Source: Pedobacter africanus (GTDB taxonomy: Bacteria; Bacteroidota; Bacteroidia; Sphingobacteriales; Sphingobacteriaceae). From it: 64,000 bases of DNA. The notes below the pieces were generated by a model. That model was given only the letters and a program-made list of their open reading frames with translations, was not told the DNA's origin and ran no database searches. Location: NCBI RefSeq assembly GCF_900176535.1, contig NZ_FWXT01000001.1:1984001-2048000 (forward strand). The letters are read 5' to 3'. The stretch's first letter is position 1. Every line of letters starts with the position of its first letter. Of the stretch, positions 9,380 through 18,302 are shown piece by piece. A program made the translations under genes and the position numbers.

Positions 9380-10522
9380 TTACATAACGGTCACCCTCCT
9401 CCCCTCAATCTTAAACTTCACGTTCCCCGATTTTTCCAGCGCGGCAAGCACCTGTATTAAAGATCTTTCCCTTGATATTTCTGCGTTGAAGCCCACCTGG
9501 TTCACACTATCCTCATATGCCACATCAATGTCGTACCAGCGTTGCAGCACTTCCATAATGCTTTTAATGTTGCTGTCCACAAAAATGAAATTCCCGTTTT
9601 TCCAGGCCATTACCGCTTCGGTGTCCGCAGTTTCTATATTAGCGCCAGCGGCCAGGACAGCCTGTTGCCCGGGCTTTAGCAGGTAATCTTTTGCATTGTA
9701 TTTCAGCTTTATGCTCCCCTCCATCAGGGTAGTTTTATCAGCAGATCCACCCGGATAGGCTTCTACATTAAAATGAGTACCTAATACCAGTACTTCCTGA
9801 CCAGATGTTTTTACAATAAAAGGATGGGTTTTATTTTTAGCTACTTCAAAATAAGCTTCCCCACTAAGCTCAACCTTTCTGTCGGCCAAACCGGCAAATG
9901 AAGCCGGGAACCTGAGCGAAGTAGCCGCATTTAGCCATACTTTTGTCCCATCGGGTAAATTTAACTGATATTGCCCGCCCCGCGGCGTGGCAATGGTATT
10001 GTACCGGGGTGCAGCAGCGCTCAACTGATCCTGCTTCAGCACATCGTAAACCAGTTTCCCCTCGGCAGTCTTACGGATCACAATGCCTCCCTGACTGGCA
10101 ACTTTACCCTTGACGGCATCATCCAGACTAATCTCTGAGCCATCAGCAAGTGTAAGTACAGCTTTATTGCCCCCTGGCGCTACATCATTTTTATACCTGC
10201 TGGCCTGACTTTCTGTTTTTTCTGCAGCTGGCTTTGGGTTAAAGAAATACCATCCCCCAATTGCCAAAATTAAAGCAATAGATGCCGCGGCACAGTACCT
10301 AAGCCATAGCGGAATTGTTTTACGTGTTGGTAGCTCCTCATGAACAGGCAAGGCAGCCCATATGGCCTTTCCCACCCTGTCAAGCTCAGCTTCATCCGGC
10401 ATAAAACTGCTTTGCTGCAGCTCCTTTATGTGCCAGCTTTCAACTATGGCCCGTTCCTCTTCAGTACAGGTGCCGGTTTTGTACTTATATAATAAATCCT
10501 CCGGTAGGTAATCTTGCTTCAT
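9380..10522 (-). CDS. FecR family anti-sigma factor
   Basis: This is an inner-membrane anti-sigma factor. It has a cytoplasmic N-terminal helical region (1-75), one membrane segment (about 78-98, LRYCAAASIALILAIGGWYFF), a periplasmic FecR domain (RGGQYQLNLPDGTKVWLNAATSLRFP, GEAYFEVAKNKTHPF, VLGTHFNVEAYP) and a C-terminal DUF4974/STN-like domain. It would hold the sigma factor at 10607-11188 inactive until the SusC STN domain signals. At 380 residues it has the usual length. It is paralogous to the FecR at 37157-38272. The gap to the sigma gene is 84 bases. Confidence 0.93.
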   Translation of the reverse strand: MKQDYLPEDLLYKYKTGTCTEEERAIVESWHIKELQQSSFMPDEAELDRVGKAIWAALPVHEELPTRKTIPLWLRYCAAASIALILAIGGWYFFNPKPAAEKTESQASRYKNDVAPGGNKAVLTLADGSEISLDDAVKGKVASQGGIVIRKTAEGKLVYDVLKQDQLSAAAPRYNTIATPRGGQYQLNLPDGTKVWLNAATSLRFPASFAGLADRKVELSGEAYFEVAKNKTHPFIVKTSGQEVLVLGTHFNVEAYPGGSADKTTLMEGSIKLKYNAKDYLLKPGQQAVLAAGANIETADTEAVMAWKNGNFIFVDSNIKSIMEVLQRWYDIDVAYEDSVNQVGFNAEISRERSLIQVLAALEKSGNVKFKIEGRRVTVM

Positions 10523-10606
10523 CTTCTAAGCTTAAATAAGGTTGCTTAGAGATATGTAGGTTAGGTAAAACAGATGGAGTAGATCAAAGTAAAATTTATT
10601 TTATCA

Positions 10607-11188
10607 TCAGAAATTGATAGTAATAAATATCGAGAACAGCTTTAATTTCTCTTTAAGGATTTTTACGGCATTGCTGACCTGTTTTTTTACCGTAAGGTCT
10701 GAAACGCCCAGCTTTTCAGCGATCTCTTTATGTGAAAGCCCTTCATTGCGGCTCATTTCAAACATCTCCCTCATTTTGGCGGGCAGCAGGGCCACCTCCC
10801 TTTCAATAACAGCAACCAGCTCCCTTTCCCTAAGCTGATTATCCGTAATGTATTCACCTTCATCAATAAATTGCTGCAGGTAGGCTTTATAATCCGTTCT
10901 TACTTTGCGATGGTCTAGCAGATCAAAGATACGGTAACGCACCGCAGTATATAAATAAACAGCGAGGGAAGTCTTAATGCTAAGCTCCGCACCTTTATGC
11001 CACAGGTAGGTAAAAACCTCCTGTACAATATCTTGCGCATCGTCTGCATCGGCCATTATTTTACGTGCATATACATACATAATGGCCCAGTAACGGTTGT
11101 AGATTTGTTCATACGCATTCCTGTCCCCTGCTTTAAAAAGCAGCAGCAGCTCATCATCCGGAATACGGCTTAAATCTTCTTCCCTCAT
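10607..11188 (-). CDS. ECF-type RNA polymerase sigma-70 factor, Bacteroidota FecI-like
   Basis: This 193-residue sigma factor has a region 2 (YEQIYNRYWAIMYVYARKIM, then DADDAQDIVQEVFTYLW) and a region 4 helix-turn-helix (GLSHKEIAEKLGVSDLTVKKQVSNA). Region 2 binds the -10 element and region 4 the -35 element. It heads SusCD locus 1 with fecR directly after it, so it most likely drives transcription of the downstream susCD operon when released. The ATG at 11188 directly follows an inverted repeat (11189-11218). Confidence 0.92.
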   Translation of the reverse strand: MREEDLSRIPDDELLLLFKAGDRNAYEQIYNRYWAIMYVYARKIMADADDAQDIVQEVFTYLWHKGAELSIKTSLAVYLYTAVRYRIFDLLDHRKVRTDYKAYLQQFIDEGEYITDNQLRERELVAVIEREVALLPAKMREMFEMSRNEGLSHKEIAEKLGVSDLTVKKQVSNAVKILKEKLKLFSIFITINF

Positions 11189-11218
11189 GTATCATCGAGC
11201 GCATCAAATGTATGATAC
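11189..11218 (-). promoter_or_regulatory. Inverted repeat and -7 box at the start of the locus 1 sigma gene
   Basis: GTATCAT and ATGATAC (arms 11189-11195 and 11212-11218) flank a 16-base loop, and the repeat ends exactly where the sigma gene ATG begins. The minus strand reads TACATTTG at 11212-11205, which fits the Bacteroidota -7 consensus TAnnTTTG, but no well-spaced -33 TTTG was found. It could be an operator, or a leader hairpin that hides the start codon. Only the repeat itself is certain. Confidence 0.35.
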
Positions 11219-11236
11219 AAAAATAGCAAATAGTTT

Positions 11237-12754
11237 TTACCAAAGTTTTCCCTGCCTCATTATTCTGACGGAAAAGTAATTCTGTTTGGCAGCTGTGAAA
11301 GCATTCGGGAAATTCGCTGTACCACCTGCCGGATAGTCTTTGCCGTAAGCAGCCTCAATATTAATGGCACTTTTGATATTGGCATTTAATGAAAATACAA
11401 TTGTAGGTTTGTCATCCCTGGCAAAAGAAACCTTATCGAAATACACTCCGGGTTTTAGCCACGTTTCTTTACCTCTATCTCTAATGTGCAACATCGGTCC
11501 AAAGCCAAACCGCATTACCTTATAGTTGTATTTGCCTTCCCGCACATCATCGGTAGCCGATTCGCCTCCGTTTACAGCATCCTGGTCCCGCTTTCTGTCG
11601 CCAACCCTATGGTACCAGCCAAAGTCTGCAAACAGTTTAAACTTTGTAGCCGTTTTGTACCAGAATTGTAGGGCCCCGTCTACGCCGGTGATCACATGCG
11701 TTCCGCTGACACCTGTTTCAAAAGCATGAAGCCCTACAGAATATAGTCCTCTAAGATTAATGTTAACAGGCTTGTTATTCAGCATTTCAAGCTTTAATCC
11801 AAAATCAACCGTCGGGTAAGCTACCTTATCTGCATAAGAAGCCGCTACGGCATTGGTTACCATTGGGGTCTGGTCATAGCCTACCCCCACCTGGAACTTG
11901 CCCGAAAAACCCTGATGTGTATAGCCATCATTTACAAGCGACATGGCCCCTATTGCAGCGCCCGCAGCAGCAGTATAAGCTACATCCTCTGTTTTGTCCC
12001 TGTCTTTTGCTGCTGCTACGCGTTGCCCTCTTATTACTGCCTGTCTGGCTTCAGCAGCCTGGTTGTATTTCTGCCGGGCTGTGCTTTTCTGATCCTCGGT
12101 TACGGCTATGTTTTGTGCCTGCATATAATAAGTCATGGCGTTATCATAGCTTTTATTGCCAAAAGCACTGTCACCCTGAACAATCATGTAATCAAACTTT
12201 TTCTGCTGAGCATTTCCAGGGCTGGTTTCATTACCGAAATTACCTGTGCTTTTAGCAGTACTGCTGTCATTTTCTGCGGTGGTAGTATAAACTATGTAAT
12301 TAGGTGTTCCGTTATCACATTGCGCAAAAGCACCGTTTCCTTTAAATGCTTCAGCTGTGCAGCTCGTCTGGCCGTCTTTGTTAAATACAAAACAAACATC
12401 AAATACCTGGGCAATAGGGTTTCCTTCGCCAATAACCGCAATCTGCTGGCGTGTTATATCACCAGGCTTAAGCCTTGGATAGGCATCGCCAAAAGTATAT
12501 CCCGGGTTTACCTCTTTGGGTTTTTCGGTTGCCGGATTATAAAAATAATAGGTAAAGCCAACTTTTTTATTGTACCTGTTTTGGAATTCGATCAAATAAA
12601 ACCACTGGTTGGTCTTTTTATCATAATGATCTTTTTCGATCCTGACATAAAGGCCTTTATAGCAGCTGAGTTGTTCCCAGGGGCCGAAATTCTTTTGTGC
12701 TGAGCAATAAACTGCACTGAACAGCAAGACGAACAAAAAGTAAAGTTTTTTCAT
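11237..12754 (-). CDS. Exported protein of unknown function with predicted C-terminal beta-barrel
   Basis: I do not recognise a named family. The 505-residue protein has a signal peptide (FLFVLLFSAVYCSAQ). A beta-rich N-terminal domain follows (about 20-150), with FGPWEQLSCYKGLYVRIE and paired cysteines. Next comes a TPR-like helical stretch (about 190-245, SAFGNKSYDNAMTYYMQAQNIA and repeated Ala/Gln/Arg). The C-terminal half alternates in the way outer-membrane strands do (DFGLKLEMLN, INLRGLYSVGLHAFETG, KLFADFGWYHRVGD, VMRFGFGPMLHI) and ends in a short basic and aromatic tail. It is probably an outer-membrane protein. It lies alone, separated from the upstream gene by a hairpin at 12810-12837. 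Confidence 0.75.
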   Translation of the reverse strand: MKKLYFLFVLLFSAVYCSAQKNFGPWEQLSCYKGLYVRIEKDHYDKKTNQWFYLIEFQNRYNKKVGFTYYFYNPATEKPKEVNPGYTFGDAYPRLKPGDITRQQIAVIGEGNPIAQVFDVCFVFNKDGQTSCTAEAFKGNGAFAQCDNGTPNYIVYTTTAENDSSTAKSTGNFGNETSPGNAQQKKFDYMIVQGDSAFGNKSYDNAMTYYMQAQNIAVTEDQKSTARQKYNQAAEARQAVIRGQRVAAAKDRDKTEDVAYTAAAGAAIGAMSLVNDGYTHQGFSGKFQVGVGYDQTPMVTNAVAASYADKVAYPTVDFGLKLEMLNNKPVNINLRGLYSVGLHAFETGVSGTHVITGVDGALQFWYKTATKFKLFADFGWYHRVGDRKRDQDAVNGGESATDDVREGKYNYKVMRFGFGPMLHIRDRGKETWLKPGVYFDKVSFARDDKPTIVFSLNANIKSAINIEAAYGKDYPAGGTANFPNAFTAAKQNYFSVRIMRQGKLW

Positions 12755-12809
12755 TGTAAGGGAGGATTAGTTCATGGTTCCTTACAAATTTCCGGCAAGT
12801 TCAGCGCTT

Positions 12810-12837
12810 AAAAAATAGCTAGCTATAGCTATTTTTT
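12810..12837 (-). terminator. Bidirectional-type hairpin between LuxR gene and barrel gene
   Basis: A perfect inverted repeat has 12-base arms (AAAAAATAGCTA and TAGCTATTTTTT) and a 4-base loop. The run of T at the end of either reading makes it a plausible intrinsic terminator for the PAS-LuxR gene that ends at 12854, although the stem is AT-rich. Confidence 0.6.
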
Positions 12838-12853
12838 AAGCAGCTTTTAGCCA

Positions 12854-13630
12854 TCATATCCAACCTTCATGCAAGGCCTTGCACACCAGTTCCACAGGCG
12901 TTTTAACATCGGCTTTTCTCAGTATGTTTTTGCGGTGGGCGCTTACAGTATGCGGGCTTATAAATAATCTATCCGCTATTTCTTTACTGCTTTTGTTTTC
13001 TACAATCAGTTTTAAAACTGCCCTTTCCCTTCTCGTAAACAAGTCGTAAGATTGTGTAAGCGTATTAGCTTCAGTAATATTATGGTACGACGGTTCTCCA
13101 TCAAGGCCTATAATAGAAAAAGTTGGTGTGCCTTCGGGCTTAATGTGGGTAATATCGGTGTCAATATCCAGCGTACGATAATAATTGGATTCGTCATAAT
13201 CTATTTGCACGGCCTGGTGCAGTAATCTTATGTACCGGCCATTACTGGCACGCATCCTGATATCGTACTGCATCTTATATTTAGGGATCTTGTCAAATGG
13301 CAAGGCTTTGAAAAATTCTGTAATCCGTTTTTCGAACTGCAAAAAGTAGGGCTTATCATCGGGATGCATTATTTCCAGGAAACGATGAATGGTCATTTCT
13401 TCAGGCGGGTAACCCAACACCTGGGTAACACCGGCACTCACAAATTCAAATTCGGCCTGGAAAATATTAAAAACGTAATAGTAATAAGTTCCAGGCTGAA
13501 AAAGATTGAGCAATCGCTTATGCAGATCGAGCTCCAATTGTAATTCGTAAGCATGGGTAGCATCTTCTTTTACTACCGTATTCCACAGCTTTTTGGCGCT
13601 CTGGTAAAGTGGTGAATTTTGGTTTGGCAT
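12854..13630 (-). CDS. PAS domain LuxR-family transcriptional regulator
   Basis: This 258-residue protein has a PAS fold in the middle (about 50-165; VLGYPPEEMTIHRFLEIMHPDD is the PAS_3-type core) and a C-terminal LuxR helix-turn-helix (about 195-258; FTRRERAVLKLIVENKSSKEIADRLFISPHTVSAHRKNILRK). No receiver domain is present, so it would respond to a small ligand or internal signal and not to a kinase. It is transcribed alone; the XRE gene upstream is 42 bases away. Confidence 0.88.
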   Translation of the reverse strand: MPNQNSPLYQSAKKLWNTVVKEDATHAYELQLELDLHKRLLNLFQPGTYYYYVFNIFQAEFEFVSAGVTQVLGYPPEEMTIHRFLEIMHPDDKPYFLQFEKRITEFFKALPFDKIPKYKMQYDIRMRASNGRYIRLLHQAVQIDYDESNYYRTLDIDTDITHIKPEGTPTFSIIGLDGEPSYHNITEANTLTQSYDLFTRRERAVLKLIVENKSSKEIADRLFISPHTVSAHRKNILRKADVKTPVELVCKALHEGWI

Positions 13631-13672
13631 AATTTAGAATGATAGATAAAAATAATCTAAAATTCCGATTAA

Positions 13673-13873
13673 TCAATCCTCTTCTCCCAACTCAAAAATT
13701 GTTTCTACAGGCACTTCAAACACCTTTGCCATTTTTAAGGCAAGCACCGTTGAGGGCACGTATTTACCAGATTCTATGGTATTGATGGTTTGCCTTGATA
13801 CCTGGATCATTTCGGCCAGTTCCGCCTGGGTAATGTTTTTAATGGCCCTCTGTACACGCAGGTTATTTTTCAT
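13673..13873 (-). CDS. Small XRE-family helix-turn-helix regulator
   Basis: This is a 66-residue Cro/CI-type DNA-binding protein (NLRVQRAIKNITQAELAEMIQVSRQTINTIESGKYVPST). I chose the ATG at 13873 because the residues after it match the usual start of this compact family. It overlaps the end of the upstream membrane protein gene by 11 bases, so the pair is translationally coupled. Such regulator/membrane-protein pairs are common in Bacteroidota, and the regulator usually controls its own operon. Confidence 0.88.
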   Translation of the reverse strand: MKNNLRVQRAIKNITQAELAEMIQVSRQTINTIESGKYVPSTVLALKMAKVFEVPVETIFELGEED

Positions 13874-14318
13874 CAGCAAGCCTTTCTCTTTTAAGTTTAT
13901 ATAAACTTAGGTTAAAAGTAATAATAAACACGATTAACACCGTAAGGAGGTTATAAATCATAAAACTAAAAAAAGCACCGCCGTATACCAACAAATTTGC
14001 TGCAAACAATATCCCATAAGAAATCAGAACGGAAAGCTGCCAGGAGCGTAGCCGAAGGTAAGAAATGTATTCATCCTCCTGTTTTTCTGAAGCAAAACAA
14101 ATTAGCACTAAACCTAGCAGGATTCCTGCTCCAGAAAAAGTCATGTTCGAGTCTGGATCAAAAAAAGATTCCGGACCATCTTTTTGAAAAGATAGTGGAA
14201 GTTTTGAGCCTAGTTCAGGGTAAAGGACATTTGCAAAAACATGCAATAACACAAAAACTAAAAAAATAACCCAACCATATACCTTGTATTTGCCAGGAAG
14301 AAGTAAATGATTTTTCAT
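13863..14318 (-). CDS. Small integral membrane protein paired with XRE regulator
   Basis: This 151-residue protein has four predicted membrane segments (near 13-30, 60-78, 95-113 and 118-138) and a basic C-terminus (LYKLKRERLADEK). I do not recognise a functional family. It is the first gene of a two-gene operon with the XRE regulator, with which it overlaps by 11 bases. Confidence 0.75.
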   Translation of the reverse strand: MKNHLLLPGKYKVYGWVIFLVFVLLHVFANVLYPELGSKLPLSFQKDGPESFFDPDSNMTFSGAGILLGLVLICFASEKQEDEYISYLRLRSWQLSVLISYGILFAANLLVYGGAFFSFMIYNLLTVLIVFIITFNLSLYKLKRERLADEK

Positions 14319-14397
14319 AACATCAATTTTATTTTACCAAATGTAAAGTATTTCTTACATAAATGTCAAGCAAATAAATCAATATGTCATGTTTATT

Positions 14398-15504
14398 TTA
14401 CATTTGTTTTGATTTCCCTCGTTTCCACCAGATCAGGAAACCGGTTATAGGCAGGCCCGCAACAATAAGCCCGGCCAAAAAGGCCAGCAATTTTCCCGTA
14501 AATCCCAGTGCACTTCCGGTATGCAGGTCGTAATTCATGGCTATAATTTTAGCACCTACTGGCAGTTTGCTAAAGGTTTCTCCGGCTTGCAGCAGCTTTC
14601 CACTGTACCGGTCAAACCTATACTGCACCCTGTTGTACAGCTTCATCTCACTTTGGTAAGCCGAAACGTTCACAGTTCCGCTTTTGGCAGAGGGGAAATT
14701 GTATAAAAAATATGCTGTTTCAGGTGATGCCTGAAGAGCCTGGTTCAGGATAAGGTCTGCCGGCATTATATCCTTCATTTGGGTGGTATCCGATAAGACT
14801 TTGGCTTTCTTATCGGTAGTCAGGTCAAACGACCACATTAAGCCTGTACCAGCGATAATCATCAATACCAAAAAGCTATAAAAGCCAATAACATTATGCA
14901 AGTCGTAATTAAGCCGTTTAAATTTGGCATTCCATTTTACCGAAAGGCGCTTTTTCAGCTGCTTGCGCTTCCATTTTTTTGGCCACCACAAAACCAGGCC
15001 GCTTAACAGCAAAACAACAAAACACACTACAGACCATTTTACAACAAAATGGCCTACATTGTCGCCCATCAACAGGTTCATGTGCAAAGCCAGCACTACT
15101 GTAAAAAATTCCTTTTTAGCGTTCTCCTTAAATACTATCTGCCCGGTATAAGGGTTCAGGTATACTTTATCATAGTACTGGTAATAATTCCAATATCCAA
15201 ATGCCTCCCGGTTCAGTTTCATCGCCCTGAACATAAACGTACGGCCTGGCATTTGCGAAAGCTCGGCCCTTGATGGCTTACGGTCTTTACCAAATGCTTT
15301 TTCGGCCACTGCAATCAATTGGCTCAGGGGCAAGCGCTGTGCACCTGCAGGCACCTCTACATACAAACGCTCTTTATAAACCAGGTCTTTAATTTCATCC
15401 TGGAAAGCATAAATTGAACCTGTAAGGCCAATTACAAACACAACCAGCCCGGAAATTAATCCGAGCCAGAGGTGAATTTGTGCTATGATTTTTTTAATCG
15501 TCAA
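14398..15504 (-). CDS. PepSY-associated membrane protein (iron/siderophore locus)
   Basis: This 368-residue inner-membrane protein has a first segment IHLWLGLISGLVVFVIGLTGSIYAF, a periplasmic PepSY region, a second segment (VVKWSVVCFVVLLLSGLVLWWP), a third (VIGFYSFLVLMIIAGTGLMWS) and a last one (LLAFLAGLIVAGLPITGFLIWW). The motifs LWLGL, GLVLWWPKK and DLHNVIGF are typical of PepSY_TM proteins, some of which act in ferric-siderophore reduction. It starts 3 bases after the siderophore receptor stop, so the two are co-transcribed and probably work together. Confidence 0.88.
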   Translation of the reverse strand: MTIKKIIAQIHLWLGLISGLVVFVIGLTGSIYAFQDEIKDLVYKERLYVEVPAGAQRLPLSQLIAVAEKAFGKDRKPSRAELSQMPGRTFMFRAMKLNREAFGYWNYYQYYDKVYLNPYTGQIVFKENAKKEFFTVVLALHMNLLMGDNVGHFVVKWSVVCFVVLLLSGLVLWWPKKWKRKQLKKRLSVKWNAKFKRLNYDLHNVIGFYSFLVLMIIAGTGLMWSFDLTTDKKAKVLSDTTQMKDIMPADLILNQALQASPETAYFLYNFPSAKSGTVNVSAYQSEMKLYNRVQYRFDRYSGKLLQAGETFSKLPVGAKIIAMNYDLHTGSALGFTGKLLAFLAGLIVAGLPITGFLIWWKRGKSKQM

Positions 15505-15507
15505 TAA

Positions 15508-17958
15508 TTAGAATTTAAAGGTAAAGCTACCTGCCACTGTTCTTGGCATTTGCGGGGTAAGAACTCCTGTCCCTGCAAAATACCTTTCATCGGCTAAGTT
15601 ATCAACTTTAACCCCTATTCTATACTGTGGTTTATCATAAAATACGGTTGCAGTAGCCATAATGTAAGATGGCAGGGTAAATACACCTGTAGTTTTATGA
15701 TTGCTTGTTTTGTGCTTACCGATATAATTGATACCGGTACCAATGCCCAAGCCCTTCAGGTTACCATTTGGAATAACATAACTGATCCATGAATTGACTA
15801 AGGTTACCGGCCCAGCTGATGTTGGCCTGCGGGCTATCAGCTCTGGAATAGCCTTTGTAAGCTTGCTGTCGTTATAGCTATAACCTGCTATGATGTTCAA
15901 CCCTTCAAAAGGATTCGCAATCAATTCCAGCTCCACACCACGGCTTTTCTGTGTTCCGTCCTGAAACCTGGCATTATAGTTTACACCACCTATATTAACA
16001 ACCTCATCCCGTGTCACATTTTCTACTTCTATGTCATAAGCACTGGCTGTAAAACTAAGCCTGCCCTCAAGCAATTCCATTTTTATCCCTGCCTCCAACT
16101 GATTGGCATGCTGAGGCTTAAAAGTACTGGAAAGCCCTGTTTCCGGAGCTTGCGCATACGGGGCTACGTAACTAAAACCGTTCATATAGTTACCAAATAA
16201 CGAAACCTTGTCTTTCAGCACCTGATATACCAAGCCAAGTTTTGGTGATATTGCAGTCTGCAAATATGCACTGTTTGGAGTCAGGGCATTGATAGCCTGA
16301 TTGCGTATGCCGCGGTTATGGTAGCGGTCTACCCTCAAACTCAGCATTGCTAATAACCTGTCGGTCAGGTTTAGCACATTAGAGGCATAAGCACTATAAA
16401 TATTACTTTTGATACTGTTTTTCGTCGGTGCCCCTGTACTAGCTGCAAGTTTGGCTTCCACAGCCGCCCGCGAAAGTTTCAGGTAATTCGGATCAGCGTT
16501 GTTTAACGCATCTACCTGATCAAAAGCAATATAAGGAGAGTTATCGTTATTTACAGTAATATTCAGATAATCCAGGCCAGCAACTAACCTGTTCCGTAAA
16601 CCGGCAATCTTAAAATCACCAATAAAGTTCTGCTGAATATCTGTGTTTGTATTTACCGAATTTTGCAGAGAGATGTTACGCTCCAATATATTGTCTGTTG
16701 CAGCGCGCATAAACTGGTATTGGTAAAAGCCATCAGATTTTCTGGTGTTGCTGGAATAAATAGTTTGTGAAGTCCATTGATCGGACAGTTTATAAGTAAT
16801 TTGCCCGCGTACGTTTACTGTAGGGTTACGCATAATAATGTCGTTACTGGTAAATGAGCGCTTCCAGTCGAAATTCAACTCTTCAGGCTTTGTTGCAATA
16901 AACGGTCGGTTACGCGTTAAAAAGATCGAAGGTGTACTGGTTCCCTCCAGCTCATAGAAACTTGCGTTTAAGTTCAGTGTCAGCTTTTCGTTTACCCTGT
17001 ATTCAAATGAAGGTGCCGCAAAAATTGACTTCCTGAAACCCGCATCCTGAAAACTGTTCTGATTTTGATAGGCCGCTGTCATTCTAAATAAAAGCTTCTT
17101 ATCTTTATTCACCGGACCATATACGTCAGCCGAAAGCCGGTTTAGTCCGTAGCTTCCGGTTACATAACTAAGTTCCCCGCCCAGGGTGTCTACTGGTTTT
17201 TTGGTTGCAATATTGATTACACCGCCAAAGGCAACCACTGCACCACCGTAAAGCGTTCCTGAAGGCCCTTTTATCAGTTCTACACGTTCCACGTTTACCG
17301 GATCTATCTCACCATTGGTTTGCGATGGTATGCCATCTACGAGCGAAGCCTCTGTACGGAAACCACGCATCGTGTAGAATGAGGCCCCATCGGCATTGAT
17401 CCCCCTGCTGCCCTGTATTTTATAAATGCCGGGACTGTTTTTTAACGCCATGCTAAACTCTGTAACCATTTGCTCGGTAAGCAGGGTTTTAGGTATGGTG
17501 GTGTAAATCTGCGGGTTCTCCAGGTTACCCAAAGGCATCTTGGCCGCGGTTGTCGTTCTTTTCACCGCAAATTTATTGGTGCTGCCACCATTTACCACAA
17601 CTTCTTCCAGCTGTTCGTTGCTTTCGGTAAGTTCAAAATCAACAGCTATCGTTTCGGCTGCTACAACGGTAACTTCTTTTTGCTGAACAACCCTGCCTAT
17701 AAAACTAACTACAAGTTTATAATTTCCGGGCTCCAGTTCCTTCAATATGTAATTGCCCCTCGCATCAACCTGAGCGCTTTTTACACCTTTGATAGTAATG
17801 GTTACAAATTCGGCAGGCTTTCCGTCACTGGTCCTTACAGTGCCCTTGATGCCGCCCTTGTCAGTTATTGTTATAATTCTTTCAGTAAGTTTATAGTGAG
17901 ATGCGTAACCCATGAGGGGCAGAAATAAAACACTGCCCAAGAGCAGCAATAATTTCAT
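15508..17958 (-). CDS. TonB-dependent siderophore receptor
   Basis: The chosen start is the ATG at 17958 (MKLLLLLGSVLFLPLMGYASH, a good signal peptide); the frame extends to 17991 but adds only a basic run. The mature protein has a carboxypeptidase-like domain (about 35-115), a plug (IPKTLLTEQMVTEFSMAL, then GFRTEASLVDGIP, VERVELIKGPSGTLYGG) and a barrel ending in SFTFKF with the C-terminal Phe. The plug is of the FhuA/FecA siderophore type. It would import a ferric siderophore across the outer membrane. A promoter with a possible iron-regulator site lies at 18008-18040. Confidence 0.9.
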   Translation of the reverse strand: MKLLLLLGSVLFLPLMGYASHYKLTERIITITDKGGIKGTVRTSDGKPAEFVTITIKGVKSAQVDARGNYILKELEPGNYKLVVSFIGRVVQQKEVTVVAAETIAVDFELTESNEQLEEVVVNGGSTNKFAVKRTTTAAKMPLGNLENPQIYTTIPKTLLTEQMVTEFSMALKNSPGIYKIQGSRGINADGASFYTMRGFRTEASLVDGIPSQTNGEIDPVNVERVELIKGPSGTLYGGAVVAFGGVINIATKKPVDTLGGELSYVTGSYGLNRLSADVYGPVNKDKKLLFRMTAAYQNQNSFQDAGFRKSIFAAPSFEYRVNEKLTLNLNASFYELEGTSTPSIFLTRNRPFIATKPEELNFDWKRSFTSNDIIMRNPTVNVRGQITYKLSDQWTSQTIYSSNTRKSDGFYQYQFMRAATDNILERNISLQNSVNTNTDIQQNFIGDFKIAGLRNRLVAGLDYLNITVNNDNSPYIAFDQVDALNNADPNYLKLSRAAVEAKLAASTGAPTKNSIKSNIYSAYASNVLNLTDRLLAMLSLRVDRYHNRGIRNQAINALTPNSAYLQTAISPKLGLVYQVLKDKVSLFGNYMNGFSYVAPYAQAPETGLSSTFKPQHANQLEAGIKMELLEGRLSFTASAYDIEVENVTRDEVVNIGGVNYNARFQDGTQKSRGVELELIANPFEGLNIIAGYSYNDSKLTKAIPELIARRPTSAGPVTLVNSWISYVIPNGNLKGLGIGTGINYIGKHKTSNHKTTGVFTLPSYIMATATVFYDKPQYRIGVKVDNLADERYFAGTGVLTPQMPRTVAGSFTFKF

Positions 17959-18007
17959 AAAATATTTCTTTTGGGTACATTTTTTATACATATGCTTTAA
18001 ATTTCCG

Positions 18008-18040
18008 CAAATCTAACAATTAATTGGAATCAATCTAAAT
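18008..18040 (-). promoter_or_regulatory. Candidate promoter and Fur-like site of the siderophore receptor
   Basis: The minus strand reads TAGATTTG at 18015-18008, an exact TAnnTTTG -7 box about 50 bases before the ATG at 17958. Just upstream, at 18040-18024, it reads ATTTAGATTGATTCCAA, an imperfect dyad (TTAGA / TCCAA) that could be bound by a Fur-type repressor. The promoter box is a direct match; the repressor site is a guess from the function of the gene. Confidence 0.4.
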
Positions 18041-18076
18041 AAATAAGGCTTTATTTTAAATGAATTGCAGGTAAAC

Positions 18077-18107
18077 AAAAAACCCCCGTCAGTTATGCTG
18101 ACAGGGG
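18077..18107 (-). terminator. Intrinsic terminator of the DUF3606 gene
   Basis: The minus strand reads CCCCTGTCAG, loop CATAA, CTGACGGGGG, then TTTTTT. The stem is GC-rich with one bulged base, and the T-tract is at 18082-18077. It lies 25 bases after the DUF3606 stop and isolates that gene from the siderophore operon. Confidence 0.88.
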
Positions 18108-18131
18108 CTTATCTTTATTTTTAATTGATAC

Positions 18132-18302
18132 TTATTTGTTCAGGTACTTCTGTATATCGTGTACATTATTACCTGTTGTTTTTGCAATTTCCCGAAGTAG
18201 CCTTGGCCTAATTCCCAGCTTATTCGCCCAATATTCTACTTCAAAATTCTCAATAAGATTGATCTGCTCTGAAAAAGGATCTGTTTTCTGTTTACGTTCC
18301 AT
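18132..18302 (-). CDS. DUF3606 small protein
   Basis: This is a 56-residue acidic/basic protein (MERKQKTDPFSEQINLIENF...) with the family pattern IN-hydrophobic-E-x-EVEYWANKLGIRPRLLREIAKTTG and HDIQKYL. DUF3606 proteins are short, two-helix proteins of unknown role. The start at 18302 was chosen because the family begins there; the frame is open up to 18452 but that part has no family match. It has its own terminator, and a strong hairpin lies in its leader (18356-18384). Confidence 0.8.
   Translation of the reverse strand: MERKQKTDPFSEQINLIENFEVEYWANKLGIRPRLLREIAKTTGNNVHDIQKYLNK

Noticed and set aside
11915..12703. 262-codon plus-strand frame
   Set aside because: It is antisense to the exported barrel protein; hydrophobic runs come from the complement of that gene.
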